64,000 nucleotides of DNA from the NCBI GenBank assembly GCA_012295275.1, contig CM022665.1, positions 24,104,446-24,168,445 of the forward strand, written 5' to 3'. This document shows, in pieces, positions 25,836-37,470 of the stretch. Origin of the DNA: Chrysomallon squamiferum. Lineage: Eukaryota; Mollusca; Gastropoda; Neomphalida; Peltospiridae. The notes beneath the pieces were generated by a model. The model made no database searches. It had not been told where the DNA came from and worked only from the letters and a program-made list of their open reading frames with translations. Every line of letters starts with the position of its first letter. The stretch's first letter is position 1. Position numbers and translations under genes: made by a program.

Positions 25836-27885
25836 CCGGGCAGAAATGGCGGATAGAAACAAAAAGTGAGAAGACTGAGCTGAAGAAGATTAAAGAGAAA
25901 ATATGGAGCTGTGTGAGAAAGTATGAGGTTAGGGTGTTGATATATAGCACACGAGATCTTTGACTGATACCCGCATTCTACGAATTTAGTGACATGCGCT
26001 GTTGGCACGAACAAAATACTATCATCTGCACGAATGATTACGAATTTGTAATGGATTCCAAAATGGTGAATAGATTGTAAATGATTTAGCACGCCACGGA
26101 ATGTCAGAGTGACAGCAGACGTGTGTCGACGTGTGCTGAAATCTGACACTGGGAGATTGTGTGGTGTAAGAAGAAGCAGCATACTGAAGAAACAAATTTT
26201 GACCTGTAATTATGTTTAATAAACATATCACCTATTTGTTTAATATTTGTAATGCTATGCCTTTATTGATGTTCTACAAAGATGATGAGGTAACTTCAGA
26301 TTTTGTCTTGCTGTTTAAAGCTTTATGCTGTGATATTTTCGAAACATTATACAATTAAATGAGATGTAACTGCAATGAAGATCTTTCAAGTGTCATTTCA
26401 AGCAATGCTTTTAACATTAAATTTTTGCTTTTAAGAAAAATAAAGTGTAATTCAATATCCAGAAAGATTGAAAGAGACTTCTAATGAGATATACAGACTT
26501 ACTGTATGTATTGTATAGGCAAAAGCAGATATTGTAAAATAATATACTAAGATGTAATACGATTTCAGACTTCAAGAACGAAATCCGCGTAATTAGAATG
26601 GTCACATTTCTTGAACAATTAATGGTAAAGGATGCAGTATAAAGTTATTGAACTTCTGCATTATAAACCATTATTTATTGTTATTATTTTTTATTGTTAT
26701 CTACGTTTTGAATTTGTAAGACAAATATTTTTAGATATCTACGCTTAAAGTAAACACGTCATTTTCAAATATATACTTCCTGGTTTGCACAATATGTTTG
26801 GGCTAGATACACTTTGCGTAAAAGGTCCGCATCAACATAAGTAATCTTTTACCAACAAAGTTTAGCTCTGAGTTTAGAGATTTCACCTCTCACACACTAT
26901 TAAATACAAACACAATGACCGTTATGTTACTTCAGTGTTTCTCATTTTTAATCCAGATAATCACAGTGTATTCCTTTAACAGCAGACAGTGTTCTCGTCA
27001 AGGACCATTTCCAAGCCTACAATGACAGTCTGAAGTATCTTCAAGTGATGTTCTCAAAACCAATATAACATACATAAAGTACCAATACATGCTTCACATA
27101 ATGTTCAGTGTTTATTCAGTAAATGTCCTGACGTCAGCAATAAATTGTAACTGACTGTGATGGTTACACCGTACATTTCGCGAACTTGAATTGTCAGGGG
27201 TCCCTTTATTCCTTTCATCTCTTAATTGTATTTATTTAAGGATTAAGACTGTAAGCAGAACAGTACAGTTATCGTACTGTTTTAGTTGAAATAGAGTATA
27301 AGTTAATTATCTCATTTTTTCTATACTATCAAAAAACAAATACCTGTTGGGGTACCATTTTCCAAGCTTTATGTCTTCAAACGCTATTAGGAGTTAAAGA
27401 TATTTTTTTTTCAAGTTTTTGAGAAAACAAACGTTCCTTAAAATACTCTCGAGACAGGATATGAGGAGTTTTGATTAACAGAAATAGAGCGCTGGCTCGC
27501 ATGGTAAGTAAAACCTAAAAGTATACTGGGATTAAATTAATGCCTTTATCACTGTGATGTAATGTTTGCTTGTTATAAAGATACATACATAAGAAAACAG
27601 CCCCGGAAATGGAATTCTCTGAGAAGCATTATTAACTGATCTGAACTAACAACACGCTAAATGTACAATAATACTAAGGAAATTGTCTGTATATATTTTA
27701 ATGAATACTTTGAATCACGTTGTTCAGTTTAAATAGAAAGAAAGAAAGAAAACAACAACAAAAAGATCGATTACTGATTTTCAAACTCGTTTCACCAAAA
27801 GGCGAAGTTTTCACAAACTGCCTGATCATCATTTCTGCACTAACTAGATCAGTGGCATTTCAAACTCGCCATCTTTGATGTAACG
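25836..27885. other. Spacer, complex at 25950-26200
   Basis: The first 350 bp are rather complex and carry an open frame on the minus strand; the rest is AT-rich unique DNA. No domain, RNA gene or known repeat family recognised. Confidence 0.4.
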
Positions 27886-28116
27886 TTGTGTGAGTGGTTT
27901 AAACAGGAAGGCAGAATGAAAGACATTTCGTATCTACATGTGGAGTGCATCAATCCTTTGCCACCAAACACGTGTGATGTAGGAAATAACTTCTTATCTT
28001 CCTGTTATGAAAAGGTCTCACTTCGAAAACATTCACCAAAAATCCAGACTGAAGATGAACTAAGCGACCATTCAGAAATTATTAACAAATATGTGGACGG
28101 TTACAAATTCTTGTAA
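27886..28116 (+). pseudogene. C-terminal coding remnant of a dispersed element or retrogene
   Basis: An open frame of 76 codons whose last 30 codons, including the stop, have a counterpart in the inverted copy at 32895-32990. Shared residues include KHSPKIQ, D, HSE and YV before the stop, and the two frames differ by an in-frame 6-bp indel. The other copy has a TGA where this one has Ser. The protein family is not recognised. Conservation of frame and stop suggests both descend from the 3' end of a once-coding sequence, such as a transposon or retrocopied gene; the ATG chosen here may not be genuine. Confidence 0.35.
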
Positions 28117-28361
28117 TTTATTGTAAATAAATACGTTTGATGAAAATACACATTAATTATAGTGGAATCTGTCTCCTCCTTATAATGGTTCACGGCTTAG
28201 CCATGATGCCCAACGTCCGACCTTTTTCATCCAATCTGGACATCAGCTCTTCAGTGTAATTCATTAACAACTGATTTTGGAGGCGACTGTCATATTCCTA
28301 GTATTACTTTATCAGTATTATTTTGATCGTTAATACTGGCGTGCTGTTGGCCCAAACTGAA
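27985..28361 (+). repeat. Dispersed repeat, copy A
   Basis: About 375 bp that aligns by eye to the reverse complement of copy B (32653-33020). The best-conserved core is 28190-28275 (CACGGCTTAGCC, GACCTTTTTCATCCAATC, GGACATCAGCTCTTCAGTG). The copy includes the end of the short coding remnant, a shared GTAAATAAA word after the stop, and a downstream part. No terminal inverted repeats or poly-A tail were seen. Confidence 0.85.
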
Positions 28362-29660
28362 CTGAACTTTATTTACACTCTACTGTAAATGGAAATCCCA
28401 GCACCGATGTATATTTAACTACGCTGCAACAAATTTTAATATTAACTGTTGTCGATCGCAAATTTTTTTATACGATGATGACTAGTCTCCGGGAAGATTA
28501 GGGACATTACTGGAATATAAATCTAGTTTCTCGTAGCAGTACGGGAAAGATTTTAATATTATTTTCAGTTATTACGCAACATGTATCTTCTTTATAATTA
28601 AAGTGATGGTTTGCTTGAAGTTTTTTTTCAGGAGTGGGGAAGTTATGTTCCTTGGTTTCACGGAGAAAAAACAGGATATGAATTTTTAATTACTTTATGT
28701 TAGAAATATGACTTAAATTCCTGTTTTCTTTTAATTTTTAAAATTTTTTCGCAGCTGGCAGTATGCAGTGTTCTCTTTTTTTCTCTCTCTCTCTCTCTTT
28801 ACATAAACATATTACGTAAGCATTGCTTTCTCTTGGAAATTACTGCACTTTTTCTCACCATCGCGTTTCTCAAAGAGCGGTTTGAAAACACTTAAAACTG
28901 AATGTAGTATCATCTATCAGACCAGGTGTGCAGCGTTTGTCTTCATCGTTGATAGTTACAACACCTACCTGGTTTGTATAGTTAACCTTTCAGCGTGTTA
29001 GCTTCATTAAAACTCTTTTTTTTTCCCCTTCGCTTTCTAATACGCTGCTGCTTTCACTCCGCGATGATAAATGAAATGTAACTGTTGGAAGTGTTATATG
29101 GAGGCAGGAACGAGACGTCTCGTCTAAGACGTAATACTGACAGTGCAATGTGTGAATTTTCTTTAAATTATTATTATTTTTTCGTTTTGTTTCTTAATTA
29201 TTTTCTTTATTTTCTTTCTATGGTTCTTGGTTTTTTTCTTTGTGTCATTTAGTTTTTAGCTTCTATTATTTTCCTTCCTAATGGCTTTTTTTTTGCCTTT
29301 CTCTCTTTCATTTAAATTTGTACCGAATTTTCCCATTAAGCATTAATCAGTTTTCATTAAAATAAGATATGTACAATTTTAAAGCTAAAAGAAAAAAAAG
29401 AAAAAAAAAAGAATGATTCATCGACCACCATGTCAAAGATTAACATTATAAATATTCAAAATGTAATTTTCAGAAGAGTTTAAAAGAAAAGAAGAAAACA
29501 AAATGTTAAGAAAAAAATTAAAAAATTAAATATTAAAAATAGTAATAAGAAAACAACAACAAAAAATATAATTTACGACATTCATCAAGTGCATAACATT
29601 TATATTCCGGAATATGCTTATATAAATAAAAAAATTTTTTTTTATTAGATATATTTACCT
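28362..29660. other. AT-rich spacer
   Basis: Unique AT-rich DNA, T-rich around 29160-29320 and A-rich at 29385-29560. Nothing recognised. Confidence 0.5.
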
Positions 29661-29722
29661 CTTTACCTCGTGAAGATGTAGGACACGAGGTCACCGTGTC
29701 CTACATCTTCATTGTGTTAAAG
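29661..29722. ncRNA. Candidate pre-miRNA-like hairpin
   Basis: A perfect 17-bp stem (29671-29687 with 29695-29711) has a 7-base loop, AGGTCAC. It extends outward through one G-U pair, a bulge and two mismatches to five further pairs (29661-29665 with 29718-29722), giving a hairpin of about 62 nt. The size, loop and imperfect basal stem resemble an animal pre-miRNA. No known miRNA seed was recognised, and the transcribed strand is unknown. A chance or repair-derived palindrome is the alternative. Confidence 0.35.
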
Positions 29723-29909
29723 TTTAACGAGCGTCACTGCGTACGTCAAGAGTAAGTGAATGAAGTATATGTCAGCTAGTTTGAAATGCGCGTTTATACA
29801 CTGACGTTTTACGTGTGTCTGTCGAGGCACACAGTCGAAGAGCCAAGGTTGCCCGCCCACGTGTTTGTTAGCGTGTTAGAAAGTTAGAGAGAAGACAAAC
29901 AATTTTATC

Positions 29910-30180
29910 TTGCATTCTTTCCTTCATACTTTCTTCTTTTTCTTCTAAAGTTACATTCTTTTACACTTTCTTCAAGTCGCATTCTTTATTTTATACGTTA
30001 TTTCTTTCCAGTTTCATACTCTGTTTTTCGTTACATTCTTTCTTCATTCTTTTTTTTTCTAATTGCATTCTTTCTCTCTATTTTCATTCCTACTTTCATA
30101 GTCTATTTCAGCTTGGATTCTTTCTTCCTGTTACGTTCTTTTATACATTTTTCTTTCTTGCTCCTTGCATTTTGATTTAT
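29910..30180. repeat. Degenerate GTTACATTCTTT-rich minisatellite
   Basis: The word CATTCTTT or a close variant recurs roughly every 30-50 bp (TGCATTCTTTCC, TTACATTCTTTTA, CGCATTCTTTAT, TTACATTCTTTC, TGCATTCTTTCT, TTACGTTCTTTTA). The sequence between is pyrimidine-rich. Periodicity is irregular. Confidence 0.6.
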
Positions 30181-31643
<1,463 letters not shown>

Positions 31644-31703
31644 GAGGTCAGTCGATCCTTTAACCACATCTCGGACAAACGTTGTACCACTGAGCTACAG
31701 ACC
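31644..31703 (-). mobile_element. tRNA-like pseudogene or SINE head
   Basis: On the minus strand the sequence begins GGTCTGTAGCTCAGTGGTA. It has a perfect A box (complement of 31685-31697). Its 3' end, ACTGACC, can pair with GGTCTGT at six of seven acceptor positions. The span is only about 58 nt and the T-arm/B-box (GGATCGACTGA) is degenerate, so it cannot be a functional tRNA. It is most likely a decayed tRNA copy or the head of a tRNA-derived SINE. Confidence 0.5.
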
Positions 31704-32652
31704 ATTCGTTCTTCTAAAAATCACAATTTGCTATAAAAAGGCCAATAAGCGTTCAAAGAAACAGCGATAGAAAATTGAGATTGATAATCTTTTAATTTGT
31801 TTTTATGGTCGAGACAGTTTTGCAGCACGCCGGAGAATTTGGCAAAATGGAAGAATTCTTTATTTGGGAACGATTCCGAAAAACGATAGAAGCAGATTTA
31901 TCGGCTGCGAGCTAACCTCTGTCTTTAGCGACAATATATTTGAAACCTCGTTACAAAAACGTGCAGACGGTTAGATTAAAATAAGCTTAAATCAACATAA
32001 ATTTCTTTAATAGCTACCAGCTATGATTTCTGCACATTTGCCCAACACCCTAGGAATATTACATTATCTTTATTTGACAGTTGTCCTGACTCTGTCAAAT
32101 TGACCGTACCATTATTGTTATTGTTAGTTTTATTGGTGTTGATTGTCTCAGAGTTTTGGTTTTGATGGTCAAAAATTATATTTTTCTTGGGCAGCCAATT
32201 TCCATTCAGATTTATTTGTCAGTTTATTTCAAATTTTCAAATTCTGAAGTACAGTATATTATAAATATTCGATATTTGATTCGTTTTGTGCTAAGATTCA
32301 GAAAAATGCTGGTACGGTTGTAATATCAAATAAAACCTATGATATAAAGTGGATGAGATAAATTTCAGTCTTTATTTGTAAGTTTCTTTCAGTGCCTCTC
32401 TGCGACTTTCTCTCCTCTCTTTGTCTCTAACACTGTGTTTCTCCTTCTCACACTTTCCTCTGTCTCCCATCTTCTCTTTCTCCCCTTAATACATTCTGTT
32501 GTCTATTTTCTACTCTTTATCGAATAAAGCAAGAATTTATCAAATTGTTTTCTTGTAGCATTCAATAGAATTTGTTTTAATAAAAAAAAATATAATTTCT
32601 GACAGATGGTAAAAAGACTCCAACAGTTATACTTGTCGCATCTGGAACCCGT
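31704..32652. other. Spacer, complex at 31730-32110
   Basis: The first 380 bp are balanced and repeat-free (possible noncoding element); the rest is AT- and TC-rich. No gene recognised. Confidence 0.35.
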
Positions 32653-33020
32653 GTTTGATCTAACAACATGCTAATAATAACGATAAAAATAATGTTGATC
32701 AAGTAATACCAGGAACATGACAGTCGACCCAAAAATCAGTTCTTAATGAATTACACTGAAGAGCTGATGTCCAGATTGGATGAAAAAGGTCGCACTTTGG
32801 GCATCTTGGCTAAGCCGTGGACTATCACAGGCGATGCGAGAGATAGCAGAATAATTAATGTGTCGTTTCATCACATGTGTTTATTTACATCAAATTAACA
32901 GAAACTGGAATCAGCCACGTATTCATGTATAACGATAGCTTCTGAATGGACGATTGCTTGATCTTGAAGCTGGATTTTTGGTGAATGTTTTTGAGGTCAG
33001 ACGTGACAAAACGAGGGCAA
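32653..33020 (-). repeat. Dispersed repeat, copy B (inverted relative to A)
   Basis: The reverse complement aligns along its length with copy A (27985-28361). The shared core is 32737-32825. The coding remnant on this strand runs from 32990 to the stop at 32897-32895 and is interrupted just upstream by TGA. The copies differ at perhaps a fifth of positions (visual estimate), so they are old. In one transcript the pair could fold into imperfect double-stranded RNA. Confidence 0.85.
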
Positions 33021-33294
33021 GCCGATCCGGTCAGCAAAGCAATTTCAGATAATAATTAAAATGTTATGAGATATTGTTCCTAAAAGAACCAAATAGTATA
33101 ATAATATTATATTCACAGCTGTTCTTTTGGGAATTATGTTTCATCTTGATACATTTTTTATTTTTTTTTTTCTCAGTTTATTTTGATGATCTAAACTGTT
33201 TTGAGTTTTCAACTTATTTGTAGAAAAAGTCAGGAATTGTTATGTAATGAAAAAGAAAAAAACACATGTAAAAGAAGAGTAATTTAGCTGATGG
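33021..33294. other. AT-rich spacer
   Basis: Nothing recognised. Confidence 0.5.
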
Positions 33295-33570
33295 GTGAAA
33301 AGCCTTAGTGTATGTTGTCCAGCCCATTAAGGTGATTGGCATCTCGAATGAAAAGATCGAGAAGGATTATTCGGGCGAGAGGCCATCTGGGGTATTGCCT
33401 TTGTCGGCGATCAAATGGACGTAACTCAAGTGACACAAGACAACCATTTATCACGGGAGTAAATCAGTGTTGAACAAGCCGCGGTCCTCGTTGGCGACGT
33501 CGGTCTTGTTGGCTGATCCGCCGCCATGGTTAACCATGGCAAATATCATTAATGGTTGTGAATTGCGTTT
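33295..33570. promoter_or_regulatory. Candidate conserved noncoding element with 18-bp palindrome
   Basis: A repeat-free block with clearly higher GC than its surroundings and no significant frame. It contains CCATTAAGG and CATTAATGG homeodomain-type words and GATCGAGAAGG. At 33523-33540 it has the perfect palindrome GCCATGGTTAACCATGGC. Edges are sharp against AT-rich spacer. Enhancer-like function is inferred, not shown. Confidence 0.45.
33523..33540. repeat. 18-bp perfect palindrome
   Basis: GCCATGGTTAACCATGGC equals its own reverse complement. It could bind a dimeric factor; the central GTTAAC half-site resembles the HNF1/POU-homeodomain class. Confidence 0.8.
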
Positions 33571-34469
33571 TTCTTTCTCAGATTTTTGTTTCTTCCAGTA
33601 CGTGTTATTATTGTTGTTTTTCTAATTTTATGATAGTTATTAGTATTTTTTTTAAATAAACTATCTGAATGGTAGAATAATATACTAAGTCTTGAGGTCT
33701 GATTTCTGTAATAAAATATATTTTATAAATTGACATATTATGTAGAATATCATACCAATCAAACTGTTACCATGTCGTTCTGAACTGACTCAATTTTCAT
33801 ATGCATACCTAAACCATAATAAAGCATATTAAAAGTTTGCATTTTCTAGATAGGAGTATGAAATTCATAAGGCAAGCGTAAATATACTTCATAACCGTGA
33901 GAATTTTTTCCTACTCTGTCGTTACCCCACCACACAGCCGCCACTATCATCATTAATATCGTCAGCGTCGTCGTCGTCGACGTCGTCATCTAACTTTGTG
34001 AAAAAAGCAAAATATACTAAAAGTGTCAAAGATTATATTATGTCAGAAACGACATTGTACTGGATGATGGTTTTAAAATATGATACCCACCTTTATGTCT
34101 CAAAATCTCAAAATACGTTATTAGCTAACTTTAATTCTGGCTGAGACCAGACGAGAAATTTAGAATTTTATGACTTTCTGTTCTGTCACTTTTGATGAGA
34201 CATTTACACAAGCTCGTAATTAAAAACAAAACGTAACCTTCAAACTCAGAATATTTTTTTTTTTTTTTAAAGTTTTATTCTATTTAACATTTGAATTTAG
34301 GCATCCATTAAACGTCACCTCTGAACTCAGAAGTGAAGGGTATTTTTTTGGCGTGAAATGGACTTAATATTTCTTGCCACTCTGATTATACTTGTTTAAC
34401 ATTATGAATAATTTAAGCACCGTGCCTCTTTCTTTCTTTCAAGCATTTCAGACGCAGACTTCAAATGCA
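33571..34469. other. AT-rich spacer
   Basis: Unique AT-rich DNA with a short GTC triplet run at 33961-33990 and a T run at 34253-34268. No gene recognised. Confidence 0.5.
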
Positions 34470-34870
34470 AACTAACATGAAATATCGAAGGGTGATATGA
34501 TTTTAATATCCACTATCACGGGTCGCCAGCTGTGGCTGCACAAACCACAAACTTCCTGGCCCTGGGCATTGTTTCTTGCAGAGAAACTAATCTGCATAAG
34601 CACACATTTTGGCGGCTTTATTAATAAATTCGAGTTCATTGAGTAACTCGCATCTGAACGTAATGGCCATAATGAAATAGTGGCGAGACAAAGTTTCTGG
34701 CTGGCTTGTCCATTTATCAAACAGACAGAAGCCATGAGGATTAGGTAAGGGTCACCTATGACGACACAGGCCATGTTTGGTCCATCTGGGCGCACGTGCC
34801 TTGAGGACAATGGCTTCGCGTCTGGGCAGTTACTCTGTCGACAGAGGGGACGATAAATCATGGCCTAATA
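34470..34870. promoter_or_regulatory. Candidate conserved noncoding element
   Basis: About 400 bp of high-complexity, balanced DNA without a single simple repeat. Words seen include an E-box CAGCTG (34528-34533), a RUNX-type AACCACA (34543-34549), homeodomain/Hox-type TTTATTAATAAATT and CGATAAATCATGG, and CACGTG near 34793. A 129-codon minus-strand frame crosses it but has no recognised domain. In such blocks, long frames usually reflect low stop density from higher GC. Confidence 0.45.
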
Positions 34871-35220
34871 TAGAAAGTTAAAGCCGGAATAATGGGAAAT
34901 ACGGAAGGAAGTTCCGCTCGCGTCCACTTAACTCGTCATAATTAGTCTGAAGTTATTGGCATTGTTCTGTTTTTATCAAGGGGTCTCATATTTTTAGGTT
35001 TTTTGGCTTCTTGTCAAATGGGATGATTTTAATCAGGAGCGAGTGAAAAATTCCCTTTCTTTTACCACGGAAAATGCCCATGAAATTGTAATTTTGTTCC
35101 ATGCAAATCCCGTGAAATATGGAATTTTTAAATAGGGTGTGGAAATTTTAGAACTTTTTATAACCTTAGCTTCGCTTGGAACTGTTCTCGATATTATTCC
35201 AGTAATAGAGAACAAAATGA
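34871..35220. promoter_or_regulatory. Candidate conserved noncoding element with octamer site
   Basis: Continuation of the complex block, more AT-rich. It contains the exact POU octamer ATGCAAAT (35101-35108) and CATAATTAG, with no simple repeats. It is separated from the previous element by only a short step in composition, so the two may be one unit. Confidence 0.4.
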
Positions 35221-36870
35221 CAAAAGTTTATTTTGCATGTTGCAGTCGAATTACGTTTTACAAACTGAAACTTAGCTAGGGAATAATGTTTAAATGTGGA
35301 TAAGGACAAATACTGCAACAAAATGTTCTATAATAATGCCATACATGTACGCGCTCACACACACACACACACGCACTCACACACTCAGTTACCATCAGTG
35401 AAAGGTTTACGAAAAAGATTTTCACAACGATGGCCAATAAATGATATAATGTACCCATCAATAAATTACTGAATAGTATGAAACGCAGAATAGTATATTT
35501 ACTATTGTTGTACTGTCAAATGAAATACTAACCAGACTTTAACGATCTGAATTATGAGATACAAAAAATGTTACAACAAAATGTTTCTGATAGTTTTTGT
35601 GTGTAATAGAATTCCTGCTGATGGTTGGAATATTGATTACATTTTTAAACCGCTTTAGAATAAATATTTTTAAACATTGTATGCCTGGCGTTTAGATTAT
35701 TTTCCTTTACATTAACATCACAAGATATATATTAAATCAGTGTTATAAGACAGACTGGAAAAGGTGACACATATTGCATTTGTTTGTTTGTTATTTGTTA
35801 ATGCAACTTAAAAGTACTTTACTTTTGATACAGCTGGATGCTGAGTAATTTCGTCAGCATCAGAATTCAATTTTCACTGGTTTGCGTACATTTAAATAGC
35901 TCATTATTTTAAATGTTGCTTCCCATTACTTATGCATTTTCTAGATATCGTCAATTATTTTGTCCAGAATTTACCAAGAATGTAAGCTGAGACCTCTAAG
36001 ACAGACATTATTGCGTTTCCTGAAAAACGAACTGATACATATTTTTTTCAATAATTTTGGAACGTTAATTATAACCCATAAGAACTGATAGTTTCAAAAC
36101 GTGGGTAAAACGCTCGTAACTAACGTCTTCAATTACTCTTTTCAGAGGTGATGACGGGAAGTAAACCAAGTGGGTCTGTGCCCATAAATATAGCAATAAA
36201 CATCCAGCATTTTCATAATTAACTCTAAAAGTTTTCAGTGCAATTTACCTAACCGCACCTATTGATATCTCCGAGTTCCAATAAATGAAGTATATGTTGC
36301 GAAGTTAATTTTATTGGCAAAAAACGTAATTGTAAGAAATAACAAACTGATTTTTCTATCGAGACGCAATTTGAACATCCAACATTTGCATGTTTAATTA
36401 TAATTTGTGCCAGGTTTGTTCTTTGTAACCCCAGTAGCGCCAAGAAAAGAATTTAAATAAATGGTATTTACTCTATATCACGTGAAAAGAAAAGAATTTG
36501 AGATCATAAGTAATTATATAATGTAATGATTTAGTGTTTAATACCCGAAAAATTCGGCTATCGCACGTTGTGGTGTATAATTTTTGAAAAAATCTGATTT
36601 AAAGTGGTTGGAAAATAAGACAAAATTCATAACGGTAATGTAACAAATTAGATTACGATAAATATCTAAAGTGTAATTTGAATATGAAAAATATATTGGT
36701 CTTCTTATAATTATATATATATACATAACAATTATCACCTAGGAAAGAAAATTACTATATCATTATTTATACATACCCCCCACACACAGTGTAAAATGTA
36801 TAATTAAAATTACAAAATATATTAGTAAAAAAACCTATAAATTCAAATATAGGAAAGTAAAATAAACACT
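35221..36870. other. AT-rich spacer
   Basis: Unique AT-rich sequence with a short CA run (35357-35392). Nothing recognised. Confidence 0.5.
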
Positions 36871-36891
36871 CACACACATACACACACACAC

Positions 36892-36976
<85 letters not shown>
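36871..36976. repeat. CA-GA compound microsatellite
   Basis: CA units with variants (36871-36893) followed by a pure GA array (36896-36976). Confidence 0.97.
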
Positions 36977-36978
<2 letters not shown>

Positions 36979-37085
36979 CTTTATATAAATTCACAATAAA
37001 TCTAAAACAAGAAATCTCTGTACCGAACTTGAAGATATTTGTGAGAAGTCCAATAACTTGAACAAATCATAACTCAAATTTGATC

Positions 37086-37470
37086 ACTCTAGTCAGTCTT
37101 TCATTACATTACTGTCACCATTGCAGTGAAGATTCAATTGGCAGACAATAGAAACTGACGTTTTTCCTCGCTTAGATGTTTTACTACCAGTGTCCATTCC
37201 GAGGAGAGGTCTTCCAAAGGCGATGTATGTCAACAACAAATTCGCCCAAATGCAATTAGGTCTGTCAAGATAATTACAAAAATAATCCTCCGCCAATCGA
37301 TCAACGGACTGACAAAGGGTAAATAAATTGTGTCGATGCCAACACGGCGAGTCGACTAATAGGAATTTCAGGAAGAGGTCCCTATGGGACCAGTGAAGGA
37401 TTAAACTGTGTAAGTGAGCGTGGGATACGATACCAGTTTGATGCAGCTGACTGGATAAGTTTCAGACGGA
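37086..37470. other. Complex low-repeat block
   Basis: Base-balanced and free of simple repeats, with CpG-containing words and no domain-bearing frame. Possible noncoding element. Confidence 0.3.

Noticed and set aside
25694-26182. 162-codon minus-strand frame as a protein
   Set aside because: One third is a Leu-Ser run from the GA array. The rest has no domain, and a plus-strand frame across the same DNA is interrupted by several stops.
27243-27290. Small hairpin AACAGTAC...GTACTGTT near 27258
   Set aside because: Only about 8 bp of stem; common by chance.
28125-28135. AATAAA as the functional poly-A signal of the coding remnant
   Set aside because: Homology between the two repeat copies continues more than 200 bp beyond it, so it does not mark the end of the element.
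31644-31703. Functional tRNA gene
   Set aside because: Too short and with a broken T-arm, despite a perfect A box.
34472-34861. 129-codon minus-strand frame as a gene
   Set aside because: It coincides exactly with a GC-elevated complex block where stops are rarer. The peptide has no recognised features and the sequence reads better as a noncoding element.
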